The translations under genes were made by a program, and so were the position numbers. From Candidatus Zixiibacteriota bacterium (lineage in GTDB: Bacteria; Zixibacteria; MSB-5A5; GN15; JACZUZ01), in the NCBI GenBank assembly GCA_024280835.1, contig JAJRPJ010000012.1:337842-401841 (forward strand): a stretch of 64,000 bases of DNA. The letters run 5' to 3'. Under the pieces are notes generated by a model, which saw only the letters and a list, made by a program, of their open reading frames with translations, searched no databases and was not told the origin of the DNA. This document shows positions 17,709-25,034 of the stretch, in pieces; positions within the stretch are counted from its first letter, which is position 1, and every line of letters starts with the position of its first letter.

Positions 17709-18593
17709 CTAGGAAGCTTCACCAAGAACATATCTGGAAAATCGGCTGACAGTAACTCCATCACCAACCTCAGAAAATTTGCTCTCAAGCAATCCTCCAA
17801 CCGTCGTATCAGGATCCTTAACAAACGGCTGCTCAAGTAAGCTCGCCTCACTACAAAACTTGTCCACTTTGCCGCTGATAATCTTCTCGATAATCTTCTC
17901 AGGCTTGCCTTCGTTCAGCGCCTGCTGACGATAAATCTCACGCTCTTTTTCAATCACAGCCTCATCAAGATCAGCGCGACTAATCGCACGCGGACCAGTC
18001 GCCGCAACATGCATCGCCACATCCCGTGAAAGTGACTTGAAAGCATCAGAGCCAGCATCATTGACGCTGCTAAACTCGACCATAACGCCCAATTTATCGC
18101 CGGCATGAACATAAGCCGCCAATGCGCCATTGGCGCCTGCTTCAAATTTTTCGACACGACGCACAAGCATATTCTCACCTAATTTTGAGAATAGCTCCTT
18201 AAGCGCACTATCAACTGAAACTTCTGGCTTGCCCTTAAAAGGACGCGCCAAAAACTCAGCCACATCTTCAGGAGACTTCTCGGCGGCAACTTGCTCAGCC
18301 AAAACATTACAAAAGGCTATGAAATCATCGGTGCGGGCGACAAAGTCAGTCTCACAACCAACCTCAACAATCGCCCCACTCTTAGAATCAGAACTAACTA
18401 GAGTAGTAACTCTACCCTCTGTTGTCTCGCGGCTAACCTTACCTGCGGCCTTGGCAATGCCCTTTTCACGCAAATAATCTACCGCTTTATCGAAGTCACC
18501 ATCGCACTCTACGAGGGCCTTCTTACAATCCATCATTCCGGCGCCAGAACGTTGACGAAGTTCCTTAACCATACTTGCTGTTACTTGAACCAT
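17709..18593 (-). CDS. tsf: Translation elongation factor Ts
   Basis: Guanine-nucleotide exchange factor for EF-Tu. The 294-residue product has the N-terminal UBA-like domain (VKELRQRSGAGMMDCKKAL), the TDFVARTDDF motif near residue 81 that contacts EF-Tu, and the core and C-terminal segments including GKPEKIIEKIISGKVDKF and EQPFVKDPDTTVGGLL. Length is ordinary. It follows rpsB on the same strand with about 150 bp between them, the universal rpsB-tsf pairing. Confidence 0.97.
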   Translation of the reverse strand: MVQVTASMVKELRQRSGAGMMDCKKALVECDGDFDKAVDYLREKGIAKAAGKVSRETTEGRVTTLVSSDSKSGAIVEVGCETDFVARTDDFIAFCNVLAEQVAAEKSPEDVAEFLARPFKGKPEVSVDSALKELFSKLGENMLVRRVEKFEAGANGALAAYVHAGDKLGVMVEFSSVNDAGSDAFKSLSRDVAMHVAATGPRAISRADLDEAVIEKEREIYRQQALNEGKPEKIIEKIISGKVDKFCSEASLLEQPFVKDPDTTVGGLLESKFSEVGDGVTVSRFSRYVLGEAS

Positions 18594-18740
18594 TATAAAT
18601 ATACTTTCTCAATAATCAATAATTTGTGTTACTCTCGGCTCTCGTAGCCTCCCAAAAAGGCCACCAGCCAACTCAAACAAATACAAGAGCAGTCAAAATC
18701 CACCCTCACCCACAATTCCTGCAGCCTGCTAGCTGGTAGC

Positions 18741-19505
18741 CTAAGCTTCACCGCCAGCAGATGCTGAAGTCGCAGCGGCTGAAAAATCACTAACTTCTTC
18801 GCCAGCCATCTCTTCAACACTAGTCTTATTCTGGGCGGCCAAAGCAGCGTCAACCAACTCATGCAAAATAACACGAATGGACTTAATCGCATCGTCATTA
18901 GCGGCAATCGGGAAATCAATCGGATCTGGATCAGCATTGGTATCCAAAATAGCGACGATCGGGATTCCAAGACGGCGTCCTTCAGCCACTGCAATGCTCT
19001 CTTTTTTGGCGTCAACCACCAAAATCAAACCTGGCAGATGAGTCATCTCTTTAATACCACCCAAAACTCTCTCGAGCTTCTGATATTCACGCTCTTTAAG
19101 TGAACGCTCTTTCTTGGTGAACTTATCAAGAGTGCCGTCCTCTTTCATTTGCTCAAACTCTTTGAGCTTCTTAATAGAACGCTTGATTGTGTCAAAATTG
19201 GTAAGCATACCACCCAACCAACGATGGGCAATATAGTACTGCCCAGCGCGCTGAGCTTCATCTTTGATAACCTGAGAAGCCTGCTTCTTGGTGCCGACAA
19301 ACAAAATCGAACGACCACGTTGCAAAACTTCAGTAATCTTACGCTTGGCCTCATCAATAGCCACCAACGTCTTCTTGAGATCAATAATGTAAATACCATT
19401 GCGCGCTGTAAAGATGAAAGGCTTCATCTTTGGATTCCAGCGGCGTTTCTGATGGCCAAAATGCACACCAGCTTCAAGCAGGACTTTGATCCTTGGATCA
19501 ATCAT
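18741..19505 (-). CDS. rpsB: 30S ribosomal protein S2
   Basis: Small-subunit ribosomal protein. Motifs MIDPRIKVLLEAGVHFGHQ, RWNPKMKPFIFTARNGIYII, ILFVGTKKQASQVIKDEA and HRWLGGMLTNFDTI are typical S2. The near-C-terminal LILVVDAKKESIAVAEGRRL and DTNADPDPIDFPIAANDDAI also fit. The longest frame begins at a GTG three codons earlier. I chose the ATG at 19505, preceded by AGGTG at suitable distance. The tail beyond residue ~225 is acidic and Ala/Ser-rich, as in several phyla. A gap of about 245 bp separates it from rpsI and holds no recognised S2 leader. Confidence 0.97.
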   Translation of the reverse strand: MIDPRIKVLLEAGVHFGHQKRRWNPKMKPFIFTARNGIYIIDLKKTLVAIDEAKRKITEVLQRGRSILFVGTKKQASQVIKDEAQRAGQYYIAHRWLGGMLTNFDTIKRSIKKLKEFEQMKEDGTLDKFTKKERSLKEREYQKLERVLGGIKEMTHLPGLILVVDAKKESIAVAEGRRLGIPIVAILDTNADPDPIDFPIAANDDAIKSIRVILHELVDAALAAQNKTSVEEMAGEEVSDFSAAATSASAGGEA

Positions 19506-19751
19506 GTAGTACACCTAACGATTTGTGAAACGGTTTTTTCTTTGCTCTCTCAATCTTCCTCAGGCGGGACCCATGAACACTCGGAGAAAACAATTCGAGC
19601 ATCGCTATGAGCACCTCCGCGCCAAGTCCTAAAAGAGCGCTTATTTGCCAAATCCACTTGCAAAAGAACAAAATGAATTCAGCTTACTTTATATATCGTC
19701 TCCAGCAACCCATCGCTGAGCTGCTGAAAAGAATATCAACACAAGTATCGA

Positions 19752-20144
19752 TTAACGCTTGGAGAACTGGAATTTCTTACGAGCCTTCGGTTGTCCGTAT
19801 TTCTTACGCTCAACCTCACGCGCATCGCGTGTCAAGAACCCACCAGCCTTAAGCTTCGGACGTAAATCAGGATCAATCATTATCAACCCACGTGACAAAG
19901 CCAATGCAATCGCCCCAGCTTGGCCAGAAAGACCACCACCATTGACGCTACATGTAATATCCAATTTGCCCATGGTCTCGGTAACTTCCATTGGAAGCTG
20001 ACTAAGATCCACCAGCACCTGACGTTTCAGGTATTGAATCGGCTCGTCACCATTGATACTAAACGAACCCGAGCCAACCTTAATACGCGCACGGCATACC
20101 GCTTCTTTGCGGCGACCAGTTGCTTCGGCAGAAGTGTTACTCAT
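19752..20144 (-). CDS. rpsI: 30S ribosomal protein S9
   Basis: 130-residue small-subunit protein. It begins MSNTSAEATGRRKEAVCRAR and contains GSGSFSINGDEPIQYLKR, then GGGLSGQAGAIALALSRGLI, PDLRPKLKAGGFLTRDAREV and the basic C-terminus GQPKARKKFQFSKR that reaches the ribosomal P site. It follows rplM by 55 bp, the normal rplM-rpsI operon. Confidence 0.97.
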   Translation of the reverse strand: MSNTSAEATGRRKEAVCRARIKVGSGSFSINGDEPIQYLKRQVLVDLSQLPMEVTETMGKLDITCSVNGGGLSGQAGAIALALSRGLIMIDPDLRPKLKAGGFLTRDAREVERKKYGQPKARKKFQFSKR

Positions 20145-20199
20145 ACTTAATTCTCGTCCTTTTTATCTACTAATGACAGCGCAATAATACAGCGTCTGC

Positions 20200-20673
20200 C
20201 TACTTACTATTCTTATATGTAAAGCTCAACGCCTCTGGCTGCTGAGCTGAATGAGGATGCTCCGTGCCAGCATAAACATGAAGCTTGCTGAACATCTTAC
20301 GACCCAAACGAGTCTTAGGTAGCATTCCCTTAACCGCATGCTGGAAAATACGCTCAGGATGTTTAACACGCATCTTATCGAGCGGAGTCGAATGCAATCC
20401 ACCTGGGTAACCAGAATAACGGTAGTACCTAATGCTACTCTCTTTGGCCCCTGTGACTTTTACCTTTTCGGCATTGATAACCACAACATGATCACCAACA
20501 TCCATATGTGGAGTATAAATCGGCTTGTTTTTGCCATGTAGAATATCAGCAACTTGGGTAGCCACACGTCCAAGAGTAACTCCCTCTAAGTCAACAATCC
20601 ACCATTTGGCGCTATTGGAATCAACTTTCGGCAAAAACGTCTTGCCTGTATTTGTTACTGCGCTTGAACTCAT
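20200..20673 (-). CDS. rplM: 50S ribosomal protein L13
   Basis: 157-residue large-subunit protein. It has KWWIVDLEGVTLGRVATQVA, ILHGKNKPIYTPHMDVGDHV, VVINAEKVKVTGAKESSIRY, HPERIFQHAVKGMLPKTRLG and YAGTEHPHSAQQPEAL, all standard L13 blocks. It leads the minus-strand rplM-rpsI-rpsB-tsf-pyrH-frr series and sits about 140 bases below a strong promoter. The roughly 15-residue N-terminal extension before the core is modest. Confidence 0.97.
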   Translation of the reverse strand: MSSSAVTNTGKTFLPKVDSNSAKWWIVDLEGVTLGRVATQVADILHGKNKPIYTPHMDVGDHVVVINAEKVKVTGAKESSIRYYRYSGYPGGLHSTPLDKMRVKHPERIFQHAVKGMLPKTRLGRKMFSKLHVYAGTEHPHSAQQPEALSFTYKNSK

Positions 20674-20812
20674 AATATCTTATCCGGTAACCGCTTAAGT
20701 CGTTTCTTCTCCAAATCGGAGAACCTAATTTTCTTACTATCTTATCCCCATTTAAGGAGACGTAAAAAAGAACATAATACAACAACCCCTCGACAGGTCA
20801 CCCTATCTGAGG
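20674..20812 (-). promoter_or_regulatory. Presumed 5' leader of rplM
   Basis: About 140 bases lie between the predicted transcription start (near 20812) and the rplM ATG. It contains a hairpin TTCTCC-GATTT-GGAGAA at 20707-20723 (minus-strand reading) and a stretch of six Us near 20765. L13 leaders that bind their own protein are known in some phyla. Whether this one does so is inference; I cannot match it to a described leader. Confidence 0.4.
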
Positions 20813-20819
20813 AACGCCA

Positions 20820-20847
20820 AATATATACGGAAATCTTTGACTGTCAA
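20820..20847 (-). promoter_or_regulatory. Sigma-70 type promoter for rplM-rpsI(-rpsB...)
   Basis: On the minus strand TTGACA (20842-20847, exact consensus) and TATATT (20820-20825) are separated by 16 bases. It lies upstream of rplM with no other gene between, and is one of the two best promoters in the window. Confidence 0.72.
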
Positions 20848-20993
20848 GGGATTATTCAAACCAGACAAACAAGAATGAAGTTTTTAACAAAATTTTCAGC
20901 ATTTTTCGCCCACATCCTACCAAAACCGCATCCCAACAAGCAAACCAACACACAAATCTCAACAATTCAAACTCAACGATTCAAAGCGGTCCC

Positions 20994-21035
20994 GTAGGTC
21001 AAGTCCCCTTTTCAGGGACTTGACGCCTTACCAAC
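20994..21035. repeat. REP-like palindrome, family A copy 1
   Basis: GTCAAGTCCC-CTTTTCA-GGGACTTGAC (20998-21024) is a perfect 10-bp inverted repeat. Flanks GTAGG and TTACCAAC are shared with the copy at 37886-37927. It sits in the 437-bp gap between rplM and the SprT-like gene, which otherwise holds the rplM promoter and leader and C/A-rich sequence without a gene. Confidence 0.75.
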
Positions 21036-21111
21036 AAGCGCCAGCCCCCAATCAACACACCAGCCGCACAGCCACAAGACAAAAACAACAAAACCCTACC
21101 ACACAAAACAC

Positions 21112-21822
21112 TTAACGGCACGCCTTAGCGGCAATAACAGCGCTATCAACCAAAGCCAACTTATGCCGCCGATCAAAGCCCCCCCTTGAACACAATCCAC
21201 AAGAAGTCTCGCGCAACCGCTTCTGCCTCGGATACTGAGTCCGGCAAGTTGGACATTGATACAAATAACGCGGCGGACGCTTCAAATCAGGATGAAACTT
21301 CGCATGCACCGAAACACCCAACTCAGCCGCTTTAGCCTTAAAGCGCTTATCGTGCTTGAAATGAATCAAATGAATCATCTCATGCTTCAAAGTATCTTCG
21401 ATCTCCTCACGAAAAATCTGATGATACCGCACACCAATCTTTATCCTCCGCCGAACTGGCTCACAAGACCCAGCCGCCAACATCCGCGTTGAATACTCAA
21501 TACTCGCCGAAGGCAAGGCATTGTCAAAATGAATCGCATTATACAAATCAAACAAACGATACAGCTCCGCAACATCAGGCAACTCACTAGGACTTACTGC
21601 CGGCTTCCGAACTGGCTGACTGACACGAGCCAGCGTTTGCGCTCTGACAGTCGGCGCCACAATCAATGCCACAGCCGACGACTCTGAGTCTTGCGCAGAC
21701 GACGGACGCGCCCACTGCATATGTTCAAACAGATCATAGTTAATCAACCGCGACAACGCCCCGAGCAGTCTCTGCTTACCGCCGCGCTTCAGTCGACCTG
21801 TCCTCTTCAAACCATTCATACC
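21112..21822 (-). CDS. SprT-like zinc metallopeptidase family protein
   Basis: The C-terminal half carries an SprT-like domain: ELYRLFDLYNAIHFDNALP, then the zinc motif LKHEMIHLIHFKHDKRFK (HExxH plus a downstream His), and a zinc ribbon CPTCRTQYPRQKRLRETSC with CGLC. This resembles SprT and Spartan-type DNA-protein crosslink proteases; the role here is inference. The N-terminal ~95 residues are basic and unrecognised. The open frame extends to TTG 21867, right at a REP repeat. I prefer the ATG at 21822, which has a weak GGA site upstream. Confidence 0.82.
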   Translation of the reverse strand, partial: GMNGLKRTGRLKRGGKQRLLGALSRLINYDLFEHMQWARPSSAQDSESSAVALIVAPTVRAQTLARVSQPVRKPAVSPSELPDVAELYRLFDLYNAIHFDNALPSASIEYSTRMLAAGSCEPVRRRIKIGVRYHQIFREEIEDTLKHEMIHLIHFKHDKRFKAKAAELGVSVHAKFHPDLKRPPRYLYQCPTCRTQYPRQKRLRETSCGLCSRGGFDRRHKLALVDSAVIAAKACR

Positions 21823-21868
21823 ATAGTCCAATTCATCCTTACCAACTACATCGCAAATATCCACCAAT

Positions 21869-21916
21869 GTTGTGTCGGGTCTTGATTTTCGCTTTTTGAA
21901 AATTGTGACCCGACAC
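21869..21916. repeat. REP-like palindrome, family B copy 1
   Basis: GTTGTGTCGGGTC...GTGACCCGACAC with an inner AT-rich loop around TTTTCGC/GAAAA. The arms TGTCGGGTC and GACCCGACA pair. It lies between the SprT-like gene and mtnA. Other copies: 49120-49167 (near identical layout), 33608-33667 and 48372-48420 (diverged). Confidence 0.75.
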
Positions 21917-21951
21917 TTCCCTCACAAAAAAGCAAGTCCCAAATCAAACAC

Positions 21952-22968
21952 CTACAACCCCCGACCACCAGCAGTCACACCCAAATCAGTAACAAAAGCG
22001 CTAATCAACTCACTCGGTGTAATATCAAAGGCTGGCGAATAAACCCTAACACCCTCAGGTGCAGTCCGCTTACCAAACCCACAAGTAACTTCTTCTGGAG
22101 AGCGCTCTTCAATAATCTTCTCAGGCAATCTCTCAAGCGTCCGATCAAAAGTAGTCTCTGGCGCCGCCACATAGAATGGAATCCCATGCGCCTCAGCCAA
22201 AACCGCTAAATTATATGTCCCAATCTTATTAGCGGTATCACCATTACTAGCAATCCTATCAGCCCCAACAATCACAAAGTCAACCTGCCCACTCTTCATC
22301 AAAGTCCCAGCGACACTATCAACAATTAAAGTCACATCAATCCCCGCCTGCCCCAACTCCCAACAAGTCAAACGCGAACCCTGAAGCAATGGCCTCGTCT
22401 CGCAAGAAAACACCCGCTTCAACTTCCCCTGCTCATGAGCCACATACAAGACGCCAAGCGCCGTTCCAATCCCACCAGTAGCCAACGCTCCAGCATTACA
22501 AATAGTCAGCGCCGTAGCGCCCTGCCCAACCAACTCCGCTCCATTGACGCCAATAGCCTGACACATCATCTTATCACGCTCATGAACCTCACCAGCCGAA
22601 TCAACCAGACGCGCAAACAACACATCATCAACATCAACACCCTCAACAATCACTCGCTGAATCTGCACAGCATAAGACAAATTAACCGCAGTCGGACGAG
22701 CCCCCTCAATTTCCTCAAGCGCTCGTCGAACAAAATCTTCTCGCTCATCAACAGACAGCAGCAAAGCTTCTTTAACAGCCAACGCCACCGCATAAGCCCC
22801 AGCAATCCCGATCGCAGGAGCCCCACGCACAGCCAGCGTCTTAATCGCCTCAATCACCGCCCGATAATCCTTCAATTCCAAATACAACAATTCCAACGGC
22901 AACCGCACCTGATCAACAATCCGCAAAGAACCATCAACCCACTCTATTGTTTTGGCAATCGTATTCAC
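21952..22968 (-). CDS. mtnA: S-methyl-5-thioribose-1-phosphate isomerase
   Basis: Converts methylthioribose-1-phosphate to methylthioribulose-1-phosphate in methionine salvage; it belongs to the eIF2B-like fold. The 338-residue product shows TLAVRGAPAIGIAGAYAVAL, the active-site ICNAGALATGGIGTALGV, CETRPLLQGSRLTCWEL, VIVGADRIASNGDTANKIGT and PFYVAAPETTFD. The start is GTG at 22968 after GGGTG. No other salvage gene (mtnP, mtnB and so on) is in the window, so a broader sugar-phosphate isomerase role cannot be excluded, but the motifs favour MtnA. Confidence 0.93.
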   Translation of the reverse strand: MNTIAKTIEWVDGSLRIVDQVRLPLELLYLELKDYRAVIEAIKTLAVRGAPAIGIAGAYAVALAVKEALLLSVDEREDFVRRALEEIEGARPTAVNLSYAVQIQRVIVEGVDVDDVLFARLVDSAGEVHERDKMMCQAIGVNGAELVGQGATALTICNAGALATGGIGTALGVLYVAHEQGKLKRVFSCETRPLLQGSRLTCWELGQAGIDVTLIVDSVAGTLMKSGQVDFVIVGADRIASNGDTANKIGTYNLAVLAEAHGIPFYVAAPETTFDRTLERLPEKIIEERSPEEVTCGFGKRTAPEGVRVYSPAFDITPSELISAFVTDLGVTAGGRGL

Positions 22969-23014
22969 ACCCAGAGTATATCACCAACCCCACCCCAAAA
23001 ACATCAAAAAACAC

Positions 23015-23101
23015 CGTAGTGGCGCCCCTTGGGGCGCATTCTCCCCACACAAACAAAATCCTCAATCAATAAAAAAAGGCGCCCCAAGGGACGCCACTAC
23101 G
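23015..23101. repeat. Long inverted repeat (23-bp arms) between mtnA and the acyl-CoA synthetase gene
   Basis: Left arm 23015-23037 (CGTAGTGGCGCCCCTTGGGG then CGC) and right arm 23079-23101 are inverted copies with one mismatch. They are separated by 41 bases of A-rich sequence including A7. Each arm also has an inner GCGCCCC/GGGGCGC stem. It may be a REP pair or a terminator downstream of the synthetase gene, whose stop is 36 bp away on the minus strand. Confidence 0.7.
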
Positions 23102-23136
23102 CGTAAAGCTAACCATTGGAAAATTATCGAACCAAC

Positions 23137-24846
23137 TTACTTATACAACCCACGCTTAACCTTCCGCGATGAAGTCTTCTCAAACTCAACAGTCAAAACT
23201 TCCCACTCAACAACTCGCTTATAGTCCGCCATCCGCAAATTTGTCTCTTTAACAGCGACAGTGACAAGTTCCTTAATCGGCTGACCATCAAGCGCAGCGC
23301 CTGCATGTTCTGCATGCAACTCACCAATCCGCTCCACATCAGGAAAAACCAAAGCACAAACCCTCTCGCCTTGTTTCCCCTCAGTCGTACGCCCAACAAT
23401 CAAAACTTCTGCAATATAGTCATGCTCCAAAAGCGCCAGCTCTATTTCTTCAGGATAAATATTCTTACCACCAGCCGAGACAATCAGATTCTTAGCGCGC
23501 CCACAAATATACAGAAACCCGCCCTTAAACTTCCCCAAATCACCAGTGCAAAGCCAACCGTCACGAATCACATTCCGCGTCTGCTCCTCATCACCAAGAT
23601 ACCCAGGCGTCACAGAATCCCCACGAACCAGTATCTCACCAATTCCCTCAGCGTTCGGATTCTCAATCTGAATATCAAGCCCCAAAAGTGGCGGCCCCAC
23701 CGAACCAATCCGATTGGACTTAGGCAAATTAAAACTAATCACAGGCGAACATTCCGTCATCCCATAACCCTGCAAAAAATCAAAACCCAATATCTTATAA
23801 AAATCCGCAATAGCAGGATCAAGCGGCGCCCCGCCAGAAACCATCATCCGCAATGTATTCATCCCCGCCTTAGCCCGCAGTGCTCCAAAAAGTTTCTTGC
23901 CTGGAACCAACCCAAACTTTCCAGCGCCTCTGCAAAAACCATACATAGTCTTAAACATCACACGCTTCGACGTCGGAGCCTTCTCAATCCCACGTTTCAT
24001 TCCCTTAACCATTTTCTCAAACAGCAATGGCACACCAATCAAAATAGTAATCTCATGCTTCCGCAAATCTTCAACCACCTGCACCGCCGCCAGCGAACGC
24101 GCATAATAAATCGTCGCCCCTGCAATCAATGGCGTCAAAAACCCAGTCGTACACTCATAAACATGCGAGAGCGGCAACAAAGACAAAAACCTATCACTCT
24201 GATTAAAATTAAGCCCCGCAAAAATCCCTTTCATATTCGCAAGCAAATTCCGATGAGTCAAAATCACCACCTTCGGAGTCCCTGTCGTCCCAGAAGTAAA
24301 TATCAATGAAGCCGCCTGCGTCGGCTCAATAGAATCACAAAGATATTCCTCAGAGCCATAAAGTGACTCAAGCTCCGTCACACCTGCCTCACTCGAAGAA
24401 TCCATCAGAATAATCTTGACCTCAGGAAAACTCTCCGCCAGAATATCCTTAAGCGCGCCATAGAATTTCTCAGAGACAATCAGCGCCTTAGGAGTCGAAA
24501 CATTTAGTAACTTCCGATGCTCTTCAGGTTTCAACAAAATATCCAGCGGCACAACAGTCGCCCCAGCCGCCTGAATACCCAAATACCCAATCGCCCATTC
24601 AGGACGATTCAAAGACAACAAAGCCACACTGTCCCGTGGCCTAACGCCCATCTCCCGTAGCCCACCAGCAACCGTCCTAACACGCCGCGCCAGCTCACCA
24701 TAGGAAAGCTCACCTCTCCCATCAGCTACCAGAGCCGCCCTCTCTGGCTGCCTCTTGGCCACATTGAGAAAAGATTCAGGCACAGCCCCCAAAAGCTCTG
24801 GCGGCGAAAATCTATCAAAACCTGTAATGTTCGCAGTAGTCTCCAT
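23137..24846 (-). CDS. Long-chain fatty acid-CoA ligase (AMP-forming) family
   Basis: 569-residue ANL-superfamily adenylating enzyme that activates a carboxylic acid as acyl-AMP and then acyl-CoA. The P-loop A3 motif is LIFTSGTTGTPKVVILTHRN near residue 190. A5 is LQGYGMTECSPVISF; A7/A8 is GWLCTGDLGKFKGGFLYICG followed by RAKNLIVSAGGKNIYPEEIE. A catalytic lysine equivalent lies near the C-terminus (TSSRKVKRGLYK). Substrate is probably a long-chain fatty acid, given the FadD/FACL-like LPLSHVYECTTGFLTPL block. It starts at ATG 24846. No beta-oxidation gene is adjacent. Confidence 0.9.
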   Translation of the reverse strand: METTANITGFDRFSPPELLGAVPESFLNVAKRQPERAALVADGRGELSYGELARRVRTVAGGLREMGVRPRDSVALLSLNRPEWAIGYLGIQAAGATVVPLDILLKPEEHRKLLNVSTPKALIVSEKFYGALKDILAESFPEVKIILMDSSSEAGVTELESLYGSEEYLCDSIEPTQAASLIFTSGTTGTPKVVILTHRNLLANMKGIFAGLNFNQSDRFLSLLPLSHVYECTTGFLTPLIAGATIYYARSLAAVQVVEDLRKHEITILIGVPLLFEKMVKGMKRGIEKAPTSKRVMFKTMYGFCRGAGKFGLVPGKKLFGALRAKAGMNTLRMMVSGGAPLDPAIADFYKILGFDFLQGYGMTECSPVISFNLPKSNRIGSVGPPLLGLDIQIENPNAEGIGEILVRGDSVTPGYLGDEEQTRNVIRDGWLCTGDLGKFKGGFLYICGRAKNLIVSAGGKNIYPEEIELALLEHDYIAEVLIVGRTTEGKQGERVCALVFPDVERIGELHAEHAGAALDGQPIKELVTVAVKETNLRMADYKRVVEWEVLTVEFEKTSSRKVKRGLYK

Positions 24847-24875
24847 GCTACAACAAGTATACGAAATTGAATTCC

Positions 24876-24910
24876 AAAAAAAAAGCCGTCCCTGAAATCA
24901 GGGACGGCTT
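24876..24910 (-). terminator. Intrinsic terminator of the Ig-like lipoprotein gene
   Basis: AAGCCGTCCCTG (24883-24894) and CAGGGACGGCTT (24899-24910) make a perfect 12-bp stem with a four-base loop. On the minus strand it is followed by nine Us (24876-24884 in part). It ends transcription from 25035-27161 just before the acyl-CoA synthetase gene. Confidence 0.85.
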
Positions 24911-24924
24911 CAAAAGATATGTTC

Positions 24925-25008
24925 AAGATTCTCGAAACAATCTTCTAGAAACAATCTTCTAGAAAAATATCTCTCAGAAACGCTCTTTTGTGGCTCTCCA
25001 AAGAAGGA
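24925..25008. repeat. Tandem ~14-nt TTC/GAA repeat, locus 2, in the 3' UTR of the Ig-like gene
   Basis: Units AATCTTCTAGAAAC are repeated exactly in the centre (24939-24966), with degenerate units on both sides (AGATTCTCGAAAC and ATATCTCTCAGAAAC). Each has the palindrome TTCTAGAA. The array lies between the stop at 25035 and the terminator at 24876-24910. Immediately beyond it, GAAGGAGGTGATA (25003-25015) resembles the complement of the 16S rRNA 3' end. Confidence 0.6.
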
Positions 25009-25034
25009 GGTGATACTTTTTTTAAGCGCTGATC

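Noticed and set aside
22435..23019. Plus-strand frame of 194 codons opposite mtnA
   Set aside because: Low-complexity Asn/Gln/Arg product antisense to a conserved enzyme; no ribosome site.
23305..24309. Long plus-strand open frame (334 codons) opposite the acyl-CoA synthetase gene
   Set aside because: Fully antisense to a gene with clear ANL motifs; its product is Asn/Gln/Arg-rich with no motif, a by-product of codon bias.
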